Below are positions 16,048 through 27,200 of a stretch of DNA of 49,812 nucleotides, piece after piece. The translations under genes were made by a program, and so were the position numbers. Within the stretch, counting starts at the first letter, position 1. Each line of letters opens with the position of its first letter. The notes below the pieces were generated by a model. It did not search any database, was not told where the DNA came from, and worked only from the letters and a program-made list of their open reading frames with translations. Source of the DNA: Prevotella sp. (GTDB lineage Bacteria; Bacteroidota; Bacteroidia; Bacteroidales; Bacteroidaceae); the NCBI GenBank assembly GCA_017471245.1, contig JAFUVB010000057.1, forward strand, positions 1 to 49,812, read 5' to 3'.

Positions 16048-17628
16048 ATGAACAGATTAAGAATATCATTATATGCCTTTGCTGCTACACTGATGCTCAT
16101 CTCTGTATCTGCTTGCTATGAAGACAAGGGCAACTATGACTATATTGACTTGGTGGAAGTAAGGATAGACACAACAGGCACGGGCATACAGAGAGAGTAT
16201 AGCATTCAGCGGTATGATGAGTTGTCGCTTGCTCCAAATGTGTACTTCAACGGCAGGCTGGCCACTGATAACGATCCGCTGGATTATGTGTGGACATTAT
16301 ATGCAGTGACAACAAGCGCCATCACCGACTACACCGTGGATACCTTGGCCACTACTCGTGTGCTGAATGCTCCCATCACCCGAAAGGCTGAGTCGTATGC
16401 GCTTCAGCTCACGGTGAAAAACCGTGAGGACAACACGGAGACCTATTTCACTACCAGTGTGCGCGTCGACGAGGTGATTGCCGGTGGATGGGTGGTTCTC
16501 TATGAGTCGGCCGAGGCTCCTGGCATGTCGGATGTCGGTGTCATCATGAATCCCTTGGTGAAGAGAAACATCATCCAAAACCGGGAATTCTGGGATCTCT
16601 ACACAGCATCCAACGGGCAACACCTTGACGGCAAACCTGTGAGAGTGCAGAAGACCGTCGTGTCTATTGCCGACGACCCCATCACGATTGTCACCGACAA
16701 AGAGATTGTGTTGGTCAACAATGCTTCCTTCGTGACAAGCTACACTTTCGACGACTTCTTCTTCGATGCTCCCGATAACCACAAGATACAATATTATGGC
16801 AATGTGGGCATGATGTCGCGCGGCGAGCTGCTCATCAATGATAATAAAGTATATACCACATCGTGGAACGCCCTGAGTAGATCCAACTCTTTCGGCGTAG
16901 GTTCTACCGGCAACTATGGTGAGTTGGCTCCGTGGGCAAGTGATATCAAAGGCGTGAATTTTAACTCAGTGGTTTATGATCAGACCAACCAGCGGTTCAT
17001 CAAGCAGAACTATAGCACATTGGAGTTGAGCGCATTTGCTGCTCAGGAAGAGGATGCTGCTTTCGACGTGAACAACGTTGGCGGCACATTGCTCATGGGC
17101 GATTGGGGTATGGGTGCCTCTGTGAACATGCCTTACGACTACAATATCTTCAGCAATGGCAATGAGCGTTTCCTCACCATCAGCAACTTCGTGAATACCA
17201 ATGCCAGCACCACACGTGTAGGTATGAACAAGTATGATATCTCTGATTCCCCCGGCATTCAGCAAGCCACATGTATGGCAGCGGCCAGCCTCGGACAGTA
17301 TGTCCTCTATGGATCAGGCAATTCTGTGTATAACCTGCAATACAACCGCTCAACCACTGCCGATACCTATTGGACAGCACCAAGCAGCGGTGAGGAGGTA
17401 ACATGTATCCGTTTGCAGAAGTTTTATTTCTTCACTTTGCAGAGTGCCATGCTCCCCAATCCCAATGCCGTGGTTCACATAGCCACATGGAATGAAGCGA
17501 CGAAGGAGGGCAAACTCTATCAGTATCAGATTAATCCCGCCAGCGGTGCCCTCATGGGAGAGCCTTATGTCTATACAGTTCCCGGCAAGGTGAAGGATAT
17601 GGGCTGGAATGCCATCATGGGAGGGTAG
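16048..17628 (+). CDS. PKD-like family lipoprotein, locus A
   Basis: This 526-residue lipoprotein (lipobox VSAC, then YEDKGNYDY) belongs to the PKD-like family (PF16407 type) found in SusCD loci. The N-terminal PKD/Ig-like part spans about 30-155 (DYVWTLYAV ... TSVRVDEVIAGGWVVLYE). The rest looks like a beta-propeller-like repeat region with recurring aromatic strands. It is probably surface-exposed and assists substrate binding. It lies 19 nt after DUF4843. The 60 nt after its stop show weak 7-nt periodicity (AGTTCTG, AGTTCAT), possibly a decayed heptamer array. Confidence 0.8.
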   Translation: MNRLRISLYAFAATLMLISVSACYEDKGNYDYIDLVEVRIDTTGTGIQREYSIQRYDELSLAPNVYFNGRLATDNDPLDYVWTLYAVTTSAITDYTVDTLATTRVLNAPITRKAESYALQLTVKNREDNTETYFTTSVRVDEVIAGGWVVLYESAEAPGMSDVGVIMNPLVKRNIIQNREFWDLYTASNGQHLDGKPVRVQKTVVSIADDPITIVTDKEIVLVNNASFVTSYTFDDFFFDAPDNHKIQYYGNVGMMSRGELLINDNKVYTTSWNALSRSNSFGVGSTGNYGELAPWASDIKGVNFNSVVYDQTNQRFIKQNYSTLELSAFAAQEEDAAFDVNNVGGTLLMGDWGMGASVNMPYDYNIFSNGNERFLTISNFVNTNASTTRVGMNKYDISDSPGIQQATCMAAASLGQYVLYGSGNSVYNLQYNRSTTADTYWTAPSSGEEVTCIRLQKFYFFTLQSAMLPNPNAVVHIATWNEATKEGKLYQYQINPASGALMGEPYVYTVPGKVKDMGWNAIMGG

Positions 17629-17691
17629 TTCTGAGTTCATAAAAACAGAATTCATAGTGTAGAGTTTATAGATTTGAAAAAATCAATCCAA

Positions 17692-18864
17692 ATGAAAAAA
17701 ACATTCTTATTAACCACCATGCTCCTGCTCTTAGTGCTCAGTGCACAAGGGCAGGGCATGTCTTTCGAACCTGAGGGGACATTGTTCAGACAGGCCGTTG
17801 AGAAGGCTCGGCAGACAGGAAAGAAAATTTTCCTCGACTGCTACACCTCTTGGTGCGGACCGTGCAAGATGATGGCACGCGATGTGTTTCCACAAGAGAA
17901 GGTGGGCTCCTTCATGAATGCCTCGTATGTCAATATCCAGATTGACATGGAGAAGGGTGAGGGACCCGAGTTGGCAAAGAAATGGGAAGTCTCTGCCTAT
18001 CCCACGTTTATCATCTTCAATAGCAACGGTCAGGAGATAGGACGATTCCTCGGTGGCAGCAATGCCGACGAGTTTATCAAGCGTGTGGGTGATCACAGCA
18101 TTGACAAGGGCTCCGATGTGATGGATCAACGCTGGAACGATGGAGACCGCAGCGAGGAGTTTCTTTATGCGTATCTCGAAACTCTGAGCAGCACCTATAA
18201 ACACAACCAGTGTAACCTTGTGGCAGAGGCATTGCTGAAGGGTAAGGCAGAGACTTTTGCCGGTGACGAGAAGTTGCGCAATGTCTTCATGCGCCATCTC
18301 AACAATCCGCTGGATCCCGCTTTCATCTATACGGCCAAGCATCCAGAGGCGTTGAAATCCGCTGTGGGTGAAAGACAGGTAAATGCTAAACTGCTGCGCG
18401 GATGGAGCAACTTCGGGCGTGACCTGATCATCGAAAAGGATGGTAAGGTATGGCTCGACACGGAGCACTTCAACCAGTGGGTAGCACTCATGGAAGAGTG
18501 CGACGTGCCGGAGAGGGAAGCCAACCGTCTGAACACGCTCATCCAACTGGCTCAGCGGCAGAAAGACTGGTCTTCCTACGTGAAGTACATCACGGAATAT
18601 GGAAACAATCCCTCTTTAGACGTTCCCGACCTTGATTTGCTGAAGTGGATGACACCGATAGCTCAGGAGTGTAAGGACAAAGCTCTGAGAGAACTGGCTG
18701 CTGCACTGCTGCAACAGCGCTACGATGATATCCAGAACGGCAAGCGTCAGTCTCAGACACGAGCCGGTGCCATGACTCTTTCGGGCAACCTCACCGCCGT
18801 GATGCCCCGCATCATCGCCACGCTCAAGGGCGAAAAGGTGGATTTCGGCAGACCTGCCAATTAA
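17692..18864 (+). CDS. Exported thioredoxin-fold protein with CGPC active site
   Basis: This 390-residue protein has a signal peptide (LLTTMLLLLVLSAQGQG). A thioredoxin domain at about 28-140 carries WCGPC (Cys55, Cys58) and the cis-proline motif SAYPTF. The remaining 250 residues are helical and unassigned. The domain suits periplasmic disulfide reduction or isomerisation. The ATG at 17692 is chosen over an in-frame TTG 18 nt upstream because it starts directly with a basic MKK signal peptide. It is followed by a TlpA-like gene, and the two end locus A. Confidence 0.82.
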   Translation: MKKTFLLTTMLLLLVLSAQGQGMSFEPEGTLFRQAVEKARQTGKKIFLDCYTSWCGPCKMMARDVFPQEKVGSFMNASYVNIQIDMEKGEGPELAKKWEVSAYPTFIIFNSNGQEIGRFLGGSNADEFIKRVGDHSIDKGSDVMDQRWNDGDRSEEFLYAYLETLSSTYKHNQCNLVAEALLKGKAETFAGDEKLRNVFMRHLNNPLDPAFIYTAKHPEALKSAVGERQVNAKLLRGWSNFGRDLIIEKDGKVWLDTEHFNQWVALMEECDVPEREANRLNTLIQLAQRQKDWSSYVKYITEYGNNPSLDVPDLDLLKWMTPIAQECKDKALRELAAALLQQRYDDIQNGKRQSQTRAGAMTLSGNLTAVMPRIIATLKGEKVDFGRPAN

Positions 18865-18924
18865 ACTTTTTGCCCGTCATGTTGTCTATATAACAGAATA
18901 TCATTAACTACAATTACATAAGGT

Positions 18925-20079
18925 ATGAAAAAAGCTTTGTTATGTTTGATTCTTCTGATGAGCGGTCTCATCGTGAGAGCCGCCGATGGAGGCGTGTTGC
19001 GCATTGTTGGTAATATTCGCGATGCAGCGGGCGCTCTCGTTATCACTCAATTGGAAAACCGCCGCGTTGTAAAGGCAGACACCGTGAAGCTAAACGACGG
19101 TTGGGTGGATGTCAATCTGAAGATGGATAGCCCCAGAATGCTATACATCAGCAGGGCGCAGCAGAGAGGCACTCAACAAAGAGAGGCGCAGCCAAGAGGT
19201 CGTCGCCCGGCTACGATCCAGATTGTGGGCGTCCCTGGCGAGACGTTGCAGATTGTGGGTACACTTGCCGATTATACCATCCTCGGCAGCAGATTCTACC
19301 AGCAGTATGTGGAGATGGCTGATGCCTTGAAGCCGCTTTCCGAAGAGAGTGCTGCCCTGCGCCGGCAGACCGACCAGATGATTGCCAACGGCGGTGACAG
19401 GGATGAGGCGATGAACAAATACCAGGAGGGCGCAGCGAGGATTCGTCAGCGCACTGAGCAGGCCATCATCGATTTCGCCAAGGCTCATCCCGACAACGAG
19501 GCCACCGTTACCTATCTGGAACAGGTGAATCCCCGCAATTGGGAGCGTTTTCTGGGAGCGTTAACCCCTGCCGTGCGTGATGGACGTATGAAGCCCTATT
19601 ATCAGCCCACTGTTGATATGGTGAAAGCTCAGATGGAGCGTCAGGAGCGTGCCGCCAAACTGCAGGAAGCCGGTCGTGAGGTGCCCGACTTCACGCTCAT
19701 GGATATCAACGGCAAGCCCCTGTCATTGTCATCCCTTCGTGGCAAGTACGTGGTGCTCGATTTCTGGGGCTCATGGTGTGGCTGGTGCATCAAGGGATTC
19801 CCCGAGATGAAGAAGTATTACGAGAAATATAAGGACAAGTTTGAGATCCTGGGCATCGACTGCAACGACACCGAGGAGAAGTGGAAGAAGGCTGTTGAGG
19901 ACAACCAGCTGCCCTGGCTGCATGTTTATAACAAGAAAGACGATAATGACGTGACAAAGATTTTCGGCATCACGGGCTACCCCACCAAAATCATCATCGA
20001 CCCGCAGGGCAGGATTGCCCGGAGCATCATTGGCGAGAGCCCTGAATTCTACGTTTACCTTGACGAGCTGTTTAAGTAA
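18925..20079 (+). CDS. TlpA/ResA-like thiol-disulfide oxidoreductase with DUF4369-like N-terminus, locus A
   Basis: This 384-residue protein has a signal peptide (LCLILLMSGLIVRA). A beta-rich DUF4369-like domain (about 22-120) is followed by a helical linker and a C-terminal TlpA thioredoxin domain (about 240-384) with WGSWCGWC (Cys285, Cys288) and the cis-Pro motif GYPTKIII. It probably works in the periplasm, reducing disulfides of imported or envelope proteins. The homologue at the end of locus C has the same layout with CFWC. A strong hairpin terminator follows at 20093. Confidence 0.86.
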   Translation: MKKALLCLILLMSGLIVRAADGGVLRIVGNIRDAAGALVITQLENRRVVKADTVKLNDGWVDVNLKMDSPRMLYISRAQQRGTQQREAQPRGRRPATIQIVGVPGETLQIVGTLADYTILGSRFYQQYVEMADALKPLSEESAALRRQTDQMIANGGDRDEAMNKYQEGAARIRQRTEQAIIDFAKAHPDNEATVTYLEQVNPRNWERFLGALTPAVRDGRMKPYYQPTVDMVKAQMERQERAAKLQEAGREVPDFTLMDINGKPLSLSSLRGKYVVLDFWGSWCGWCIKGFPEMKKYYEKYKDKFEILGIDCNDTEEKWKKAVEDNQLPWLHVYNKKDDNDVTKIFGITGYPTKIIIDPQGRIARSIIGESPEFYVYLDELFK

Positions 20080-20092
20080 GCATACACAAACG

Positions 20093-20139
20093 AAAGCACC
20101 GATGGCCGAGCGCAGATTGCCCGCCATCGGTGCTTTTGT
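20093..20139 (+). terminator. Rho-independent terminator of locus A
   Basis: A perfect 14-bp stem, AAAGCACCGATGGC with GCCATCGGTGCTTT, has a loop of about 16 nt and ends in TTTTGTTTT. It lies between convergent loci A and B. The minus-strand tail (CTTTCGTTTG) is weaker, so it may also work for locus B only in part. Confidence 0.88.
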
Positions 20140-20168
20140 TTTCCGGTCATTCGTTCCCGTTAGTTTTT

Positions 20169-21719
20169 TTATTCACTGGTTGGGAAGATGGGCATGGCGC
20201 GGCTCTGCCCCGGCGACGTCATGATCATGTTGCTCACCTGCACGGGTGTCACGCGGCGGATGCTCTTCACCTTGCCTGCGCCTGATGCGGTGAGGTAGGC
20301 TTCTTTCGTGGGGAAGCCGCCCACGAGGCTGTCGAAGAAATAGAGTTTGTAGCTGCCTGCGCCCTGCACGCCCACGATGAGATTGTCGAAGTTGTAGCTC
20401 GTGTCGCCGAATCCTGCCACGAAGAACCACTGGTTGGTGACGAAGCTCACCGCCTCGGATACGCCGGGGAGCGGCACTTCAACCTCGCTGCCGGTTGCCC
20501 AGCCGTAGGCATATAGCTTGCCGTTGTCGATGGCGTAGATGTAAGAGGCGCTGCCTCCGCACCCTGCCACCATGGATGCCTTGGCAATGTGCATCGACGG
20601 GTCGAGCTCCTTGGCATCGGTGAGTGCTCCCATGCTGCTCACGCGATAGAGTGTGCGCTTGGCGGTCTGCCTGTCTTCGGCGAGGAACCACACGGTCTCC
20701 ACACCGCCTATGCGGTTGATGCCGCTGGCGATGCACTGCTGACGGCCGGTGGGATCTGATGTCACGTCGGTGGCGTATGAGCAGTTCACGTCGGCGCACC
20801 TCACGCCGTGGGTGGCATTGCTCCAGTATGCCATTCCCATGCGTCCGCAGCTCAGCATCTGTATGTGCTTGGTTGCCTCGTCGTCGATGGCGGGCAGGGC
20901 GAACTTGCCTGTGGAGAGGGTGCCTGCTCCCTTCATCGATTTGCTGCTGATGCCTTTCTTCGACATGAGGAATCCGAAGTTGGCACCGTTGGAAATGTTG
21001 TAGTACACATCATCGTTGTTTTCACCGGCATAGCAGATGGTGCTGTGGTCGAAGGTCTGCTTCATGTCTTCGGTGCGGTAGGCGCGATAGTCTTCGGTGG
21101 TGAAGATGTTGAGCATGTTTGCCACGCCCATCTGGTTGTTGTCGGGGTTCACGTATTGCTGCATGTAGAGCACGGCGAGTGCAGTGGGTGCACCCTTCAT
21201 GGGTTCGCCCGACAGTTTGGTGATGATGTTGCTCGAAACGCCGTTGCTGGTAACCATGTCTATGTCGGTAAGCCCGCCATCGGTTTCCTTCAGCACATAG
21301 AAACCGTCGGAGAACTCAGTGGAGACATTGAGCGTGGTGCGGGTGTAGCGTGCGTAGCCGGTGGTTATGGATTTCACCTCCAACACCACCACGTAGGCAC
21401 CGGAAGCGAGGTTCACCTCGTAGTTCAAGGTGCGCTCATTGCCTATCACATTGCTGCGGAAGCCGGTAGTGTTGATGTCTTTGTCCACGTAGATATACCA
21501 TGTATACTGGAGATCAGACTCGGGATAGCCGGTTGTGATCTCTGGAGTGATGCTCAGCACGTTGCCGGCATACGAGATGACCGACTGAGGCGGTATGTCG
21601 CTGATTTCGATGCTCTGCACGCTTGACGGGTCGCCTAACGAGCTGTCGTCGCTGTAGCAGCTGCTCACCGTAAATGATATGAGGGCTGCCATAATGATTG
21701 GGATTATTCGTCTTTTCAT
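20169..21719 (-). CDS. PKD-like family lipoprotein, locus B
   Basis: From the ATG at 21719 this is a 516-residue lipoprotein (lipobox VSSC, then YSDDSSLGD). It has a PKD-like N-terminal part (LQYTWYIYVDKD ... TRTTLNVSTEFSDGFYVLKE) and a long beta-rich C-terminal part. It has the same domain plan as the locus A gene at 16048, though the sequences are only distantly alike. An in-frame ATG at 21746 gives a longer N-terminus (MATKKKRET) and cannot be excluded. It is the last gene of locus B. No thioredoxin or TlpA gene follows, unlike locus A. Confidence 0.8.
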   Translation of the reverse strand: MKRRIIPIIMAALISFTVSSCYSDDSSLGDPSSVQSIEISDIPPQSVISYAGNVLSITPEITTGYPESDLQYTWYIYVDKDINTTGFRSNVIGNERTLNYEVNLASGAYVVVLEVKSITTGYARYTRTTLNVSTEFSDGFYVLKETDGGLTDIDMVTSNGVSSNIITKLSGEPMKGAPTALAVLYMQQYVNPDNNQMGVANMLNIFTTEDYRAYRTEDMKQTFDHSTICYAGENNDDVYYNISNGANFGFLMSKKGISSKSMKGAGTLSTGKFALPAIDDEATKHIQMLSCGRMGMAYWSNATHGVRCADVNCSYATDVTSDPTGRQQCIASGINRIGGVETVWFLAEDRQTAKRTLYRVSSMGALTDAKELDPSMHIAKASMVAGCGGSASYIYAIDNGKLYAYGWATGSEVEVPLPGVSEAVSFVTNQWFFVAGFGDTSYNFDNLIVGVQGAGSYKLYFFDSLVGGFPTKEAYLTASGAGKVKSIRRVTPVQVSNMIMTSPGQSRAMPIFPTSE

Positions 21720-21764
21720 TGTTTCTCTTTTCTTTTTCGTTGCCATGACATTGTTTATTTTTCT

Positions 21765-22637
21765 TCATCTTCCGGGCAATGCCGGAGCAAAGACCACAGC
21801 CGTTCCGTTTTCTTCGCGATAGACATCCTGACCGTTGGCCTGGCGCTTGGCATTCTCCTCGGCAAGCCGGTTGGCAAACACCTTGGCGAGATAGTCGAAG
21901 TATGCCTTGTCGGTGTTATACATCTCTGTGATAAACTCATCGCTCCACGACAGTCCGCTCCAATCGAGCATCAGCTGGAACTTCACGTCGCCGTAGGCTC
22001 CAAAGATGAGATTCAGGTTGCAGCCATCCCAGGCGGTTGGCTTTGACAGACGGTCGGTGAAGGTGATGACTCTTGTCTGCATCATCGTGAAGCCGTTCTT
22101 GAAATTGTCGTTTGCCTTGAAACGCACCTTCAGCACGGCATCTTTCTTGGAAAGACCGCTGTTGCGGAGCATCACGATGGGTACGCGGAAGAGGCTCTCG
22201 CCAGCCTTTACCACTTGGATTCTCTTTGCCTCAGGACTGTCGAATGCCACGTAGTCGGTGCCGGGAACGGCATTATCGGCTCCGTCCACCATTAATTGCT
22301 CCAGCGAATACTCACGATCGCTATCAGTGACAAAGCCCACAGTCTTGGCAAGTATCCACAGTGTGTCGCTCTGCACGTTGCCGTGAGTCTTGAAACTATA
22401 GAGCAGTGGATCGTCAATCACCGTTGTATTCGCAGCGATATCCTCATTGCTCATCTCCTTTCCGGCAGCATTGAAGAAGCGGAAGTTAAGATAGGCATCG
22501 GAATGTGAATATGGCTCCAGCTCCTGCTCGCACGATGTGAGGAGTGCAAGCCCGAGCATAGCGCACGCTAACGGCAGCCTCCTCATCTTCATATATATCC
22601 TTGTCTTCATATATTTCTGTTTTTTCGGTTCAGTCAT
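21765..22637 (-). CDS. DUF4843 lipoprotein, locus B
   Basis: This lipoprotein of up to 290 residues (lipobox LTSC, then EQELEPYSHSD) has the DUF4843 features DTLWILAKTVGFVTDSDREY and FGAYGDVKFQLMLDWSG. Start is uncertain: in-frame ATGs 27 and 45 nt downstream (MKTRIYMKMRRLP) give a better signal peptide. It lies between SusD and the PKD-like gene, as in locus A. It is probably an accessory surface lipoprotein of the SusCD complex. Its C-terminus (EENGTAVVFAPALPGR) is longer than that of the locus A protein. Confidence 0.78.
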   Translation of the reverse strand: MTEPKKQKYMKTRIYMKMRRLPLACAMLGLALLTSCEQELEPYSHSDAYLNFRFFNAAGKEMSNEDIAANTTVIDDPLLYSFKTHGNVQSDTLWILAKTVGFVTDSDREYSLEQLMVDGADNAVPGTDYVAFDSPEAKRIQVVKAGESLFRVPIVMLRNSGLSKKDAVLKVRFKANDNFKNGFTMMQTRVITFTDRLSKPTAWDGCNLNLIFGAYGDVKFQLMLDWSGLSWSDEFITEMYNTDKAYFDYLAKVFANRLAEENAKRQANGQDVYREENGTAVVFAPALPGR

Positions 22638-22656
22638 AATACTATTTCAGTCGTTC

Positions 22657-24207
22657 TCATTTGGCCTGTGCAGGGTCGTATTCTGTCTCAGGCAAGGGGA
22701 TGACATACGTGTTTTCGCCAGCCGGTTCGCTCATCCATTTGATGGATTTCTCGCCCAGGCGCTTATAAGTGAAGAACATCTGCCCCTCGCCGTAGAACTC
22801 CCGGCGGTACTCGTTTTCTATCCAAGTGTGCACATCGCTCAAACTGCTGAACTCAGGCATACTAGCAACGTCGTGGGCAACCATGTATTCCCTGTAGAGA
22901 CGGTTCACTTCTGTCAGGTCGGAAGAAGTCTCCATGGCTATCAGGTACATCTCCGACACGCGAAGCATGGGTACTATCTGATAGTAAAGAGCAGGGTTCG
23001 TCACCTTCTCCTCGTCGTAGCAATAGCGCATAAAACCGCACCACAATGCACTGGCATCATCTCTCAGCTGCCGGTTCCACAGGTTGGTATAGCGGTTGTG
23101 GCTGTTGGTGTTCTCACCGTCGAACAGTTCATCGAGCATGGTGTGCGTGAGCACGAGATGATACTCTGGGTCATAGGTGCCGATGATTTTTTCCTCGTTG
23201 TCGGAGAAATAGCCGACAGCAAGCGACTGTATGTTATATTTGCTGATGCTGAAGTAGCATTCGTTGGGACACGCCAAATAGCCTGCCTTGAAATCGCTCT
23301 GTCCGCTCAAAGCGCGTACGGTTCCGCCGTCGGCTCTCTGCGCACCTATCAGCTCGCGTGCAATGGTGAGCGCTTCCTGCTTGTCGCCTGTATAGAGTGC
23401 CATGCGGGCATGCAGTGCGCGCACAGCCCAGTAGTTGAGCCTCATCTGGCGGTATTGCAGATAGGCATGCTGCTCATACACCTCGCCCGTGGCATAGGTT
23501 CTGTTATACGGATAATGCATGGCGGGATCGCTGTCTTTGAGCAATTGCTCAGCCTGCGTAATGTCGCTCTTCAGCTTGCCAACATATTCGTTGAAACCGA
23601 AATAGGGAGGCATCTCATCAATGCCTGTTGTTTCAGAATAGGGAAGCTTCACCTGCATCGACCCTCCTTGCGGCATCTGCCCGAACAGTCGCAGGATGTC
23701 CAACTGGCAATAGGCACGTATGGCGTAAGCTTCGCCCAAGACAATGTCATGGATGCGCTTCTCTGAGAACACGCCCACATTTTCATTGGCATTCTTGATG
23801 ATCAGACTTGCCTGGGCTATTGTCTTGAAAAGCGATGTATAGATTCCGCTCATGGCACTCTTGGCATAGTCGGAAGTGTAGTCGTGATTGCTTAGGTCAC
23901 GCTCTGCATAGCGCTTGCTACTGGGGGTTATATACCATAGGTCGGCAAGGCATTCCACGCTGGTCATGCTGAGCCGCATGCCGTAGGCATCGGTCGAAGC
24001 CATTTGTATGTAGCAGCCGGTAAGAGCCGTCTGGAAACCTTTCTCTGTAGAGAACTGTCCATCCTCTTTCTGCTCTGTGTCAGGACGAACATCAAGCCAG
24101 TCGTTGCAACTTGAAAGCAGCAAGGAGCAAGACGCAAGCATCAAGAGCCAGGCCATTAGTCCGGTCCTGTTTATCTTAATAACTCTTTTTGTATTCATAA
24201 TCATCAT
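22657..24207 (-). CDS. RagB/SusD-family surface lipoprotein, locus B
   Basis: This 516-residue lipoprotein has a lipobox LLSSC followed by NDWLDVRPDTEQ. SusD features include GEAYAIRAYCQLDILRLFG, the helical middle region, and the C-terminal ENEYRREFYGEGQMFFTYKR with YVIPLPETE. It pairs with the SusC encoded 15 nt upstream. The start is one of two close ATGs (24207 or 24198). It is the counterpart of the locus A SusD at 13813. Confidence 0.93.
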   Translation of the reverse strand: MMIMNTKRVIKINRTGLMAWLLMLASCSLLLSSCNDWLDVRPDTEQKEDGQFSTEKGFQTALTGCYIQMASTDAYGMRLSMTSVECLADLWYITPSSKRYAERDLSNHDYTSDYAKSAMSGIYTSLFKTIAQASLIIKNANENVGVFSEKRIHDIVLGEAYAIRAYCQLDILRLFGQMPQGGSMQVKLPYSETTGIDEMPPYFGFNEYVGKLKSDITQAEQLLKDSDPAMHYPYNRTYATGEVYEQHAYLQYRQMRLNYWAVRALHARMALYTGDKQEALTIARELIGAQRADGGTVRALSGQSDFKAGYLACPNECYFSISKYNIQSLAVGYFSDNEEKIIGTYDPEYHLVLTHTMLDELFDGENTNSHNRYTNLWNRQLRDDASALWCGFMRYCYDEEKVTNPALYYQIVPMLRVSEMYLIAMETSSDLTEVNRLYREYMVAHDVASMPEFSSLSDVHTWIENEYRREFYGEGQMFFTYKRLGEKSIKWMSEPAGENTYVIPLPETEYDPAQAK

Positions 24208-24221
24208 TTATTTATTATCAA

Positions 24222-27200
24222 TTAAAACAACAGCTTTACGCTGGCTTGTATGTTGCGGGCATAAGGATAGTTGATACCGCGTTCCTGCCTGATTGTTCCC
24301 CAATGGAAAAGATCGCTGGTGTTAATTCCAAACACAGCCGTCTGCATGCCGAGGGTCTTGCGAAGCCACTTGCCGTCCCAGCGGTATTGCAAACTGGCTG
24401 AAGACAGTTCAAGCACATTGTCTTTCATCACGAAGCGCGATGTGGCACGTGTGGCATTCTCGCTGTATCCCTTAAAGAAGGTGACATCGCCCGGTTTCAT
24501 CCAGCGGTCGGTCAGTGCGCGGCGGTCAACATTCTGCGACTTCAAGGCAGCGATAGGCACTTCCACCTTGTCGAGCAGCGTGCTGTTGTATCTGTAGCCG
24601 CCCCAATAGTAGGTGAAAGTGAAGTTGAGCGTCCATCCCTTGTAACGGATAATGTTGCTGAAATTGCCTCGGTACTTTGGATCAGCCTGTCCGCAGAACA
24701 CTTTGTCGCCCGGTCGCCAAGAGTCGGTCACGTTTCCGTCTCGGTCAACATAGATTTCCTCTCCTGTGGAAGGATTGATGCCTAACGACTTCACGGCGTA
24801 GATGGCATTCTGCGGCTGTCCTTCATAGAACAGGTTTGCCACCTCCACATTCTGAGCGCGATAAGCCTCTGTCTGTGCCTTCACATAATCAGAGAGTTTG
24901 GAAATCCAGTTCTTGTTATAAACCAGTTGTCCTGTCATCATCCACGTGAACCCGTGATTCATGTCGCGGATAGGATAGCCGCTGAGCGACAGTTCCCATC
25001 CTCGGTTTTTCACTTCACCCACGTTGGCAATATAGTTGTTGATACCCATGCTCGATGGCAAATCCATGTTGGAGAGCAGGTTCGACGTTCTCTTGTCGTA
25101 GATATTGAACTCTCCCTTCAGCCGTCCCTTGAGTATACCAAACTCCAGTCCAAGGTTCGTCTCACGTGTGGTTTGCCATGTAAGGCGCGGGTTTCCCCAT
25201 GCTATCAGCTGCGAACCAATCCAGTTCATGTATTTGCTCGAAGTGATTGACCTGAAGATGGTGTTGGCACCAGAGCCACTGCCCATCTGTGATCCCACCT
25301 CACCAATGGATGCTTTCAGACGCAAGATGTTGAGAACGGGATTACCCTTGAGGAATTGTTCGTTGTGCAGGTTCCAGCCAATACCCGTTGACCAGAAAGG
25401 AGCCCACTTCTTCTCGCTTCCAAAGGTGGAACTGCCGTCAACGCGATAAGAGAAATCAAGATAGTAGCGTGAGTCATATGTATAGTTCACGTTGCCCGTG
25501 AAACCCACTCTTCGCGACTTGCTCTTGGTGCCGTTGGGTATTCCGTCGTGCAGATACTGGCGCGCATTGCCTAAGAACGGATTCTCGCTGTCGGAAATGC
25601 CTTCTGCCGTGAATGAATAGGAAAGGTTGTCGCGGGCGGAGACAGAATAGTCGGCACCTACGTAAAGCAGATGCTTGTCGGCAAACAGATGGCTATATGA
25701 CAATGTTGCGTTTCCGTCGTAGCTGTATCCGTTGCCTGTTCCATAACGGTAGAGTCCGCGCCTGAGGAATCCCTCATCGGTGTTATACTCATAATAATGT
25801 CCATAGCTGTTGGTGGTAAAATAAGAATGCTCTGCGGGCAGGAAATAGTCGCTGTTGTTGTTCAGCTTACTGATTCCGAACTGTCCGCGGAACGTGAGGT
25901 CGGGAATGATTTTCCACTCGATGGCAAAGTTATTGGTCAGCGTTTCGTGTCCTGCCTTGTCAATGGTGTTCAGTTCCGCATCGTAGAGCGGGTTGGCGCG
26001 TCCTGTTCCCTGAGAAGGACCGAGGAAAGCCTCAAAATACTGGCGCAAGGCGCCGTTCTCATCGTATGGAATGTCATAGGGCTGCAGGGCAACATACTGG
26101 TTGAAGTTTCCGAAGTTGCTTTCTTGTGAGCGCACCAGTCCCAGTGTGGTATAGTTCTTGAAAGTGATGTTTTTCAGGGTGTACACCAGCTGGATGCTTC
26201 CATTGAACGAGTGGCGATATGAGTTTTTCATGGCACCTTCCGTATCTTTGAAGCTTGTGCTCACAGCCCAGCGGAACTGGTCGCTGCCACCCTCTAAACG
26301 AAGGTTATAGTGGGAGCCAACGCCCGTGCGCACTGGCTTGTTCAGCCAGTCAGTGGTGGCACCGGAGAGCACGCTCTTCAGCTTTTTGTTATAATGCTCC
26401 TGAAAATTATAATCGTTGGGGGCATAGTCGGCTGAATAGAGATTCAGCGAGTTCTCTAACTCCAGTTTCTCCTTAGCATTCAGGTAATCATAACTTGTCA
26501 GGTCGGGAGCCTCAATGTCAACTCCCACTTCAGCATTGATGCGCAGTCTCCCGGCTTCGGGCTGTCGCGTGGTTACAACAATGACACCGTTGGATCCGCG
26601 TGAGCCGTAGATGGCGGTGGCAGCGGCATCCTTCAGGATGTTGATGCTCTCAATCTCCTCATCGTTGTAGTCCATGAGTTTCTCAAGCGACATCTCGAAT
26701 CCGTCGAGGATAATGAGCGGCGTGTTCACGCTGTTGCTGGTGGAACTGTTGAACTCCGCAACACTCATCGGTAGGCTTGAATTTCCTCTAATGTTTATCT
26801 GCGGCAGGTTGTTCGGGTTGCTACCGGCAAGATTGTTCACCTGAAAATTGAGAGAGGCGTCGATGGTCTTCAGCGTTTGCAGCAGGTTCTGTCCTTTGTG
26901 CAGGTTCAGTTCTTCCTTGTCGATAGTGGAGACGGCTCCCGTGTAGCTCTCCTTGGCTTTATTGAAGATACCCGTTACCACCACTTCACCGATTTGGTTG
27001 TCTGAACGCATCACCACGTCGCGCTTCACGTTGCCCGTTCCCTGGGCTATGGTGACATACTCTGTCGTTAGTCCCACGTAGGTAAACTTAAGCTGCGTTT
27101 CCTCTGCGGGGATTCTGACGGTGTAGAATCCGTTGATGTCGGTTACTGCCGACACGCGGGAATCGCCTACACCCACGGGAACCCCCATGAGCGGTTCTCC

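Noticed and set aside
20808-21626. 272-codon open frame antisense to the locus B PKD-like lipoprotein
   Set aside because: It is fully inside a supported lipoprotein gene, with no start context or domain.
22537-23766. 409-codon open frame antisense to the locus B SusD
   Set aside because: Its frame follows the codon bias of the SusD and DUF4843 genes on the other strand. The predicted protein has no signal, domain or sensible start, and crosses two real genes.
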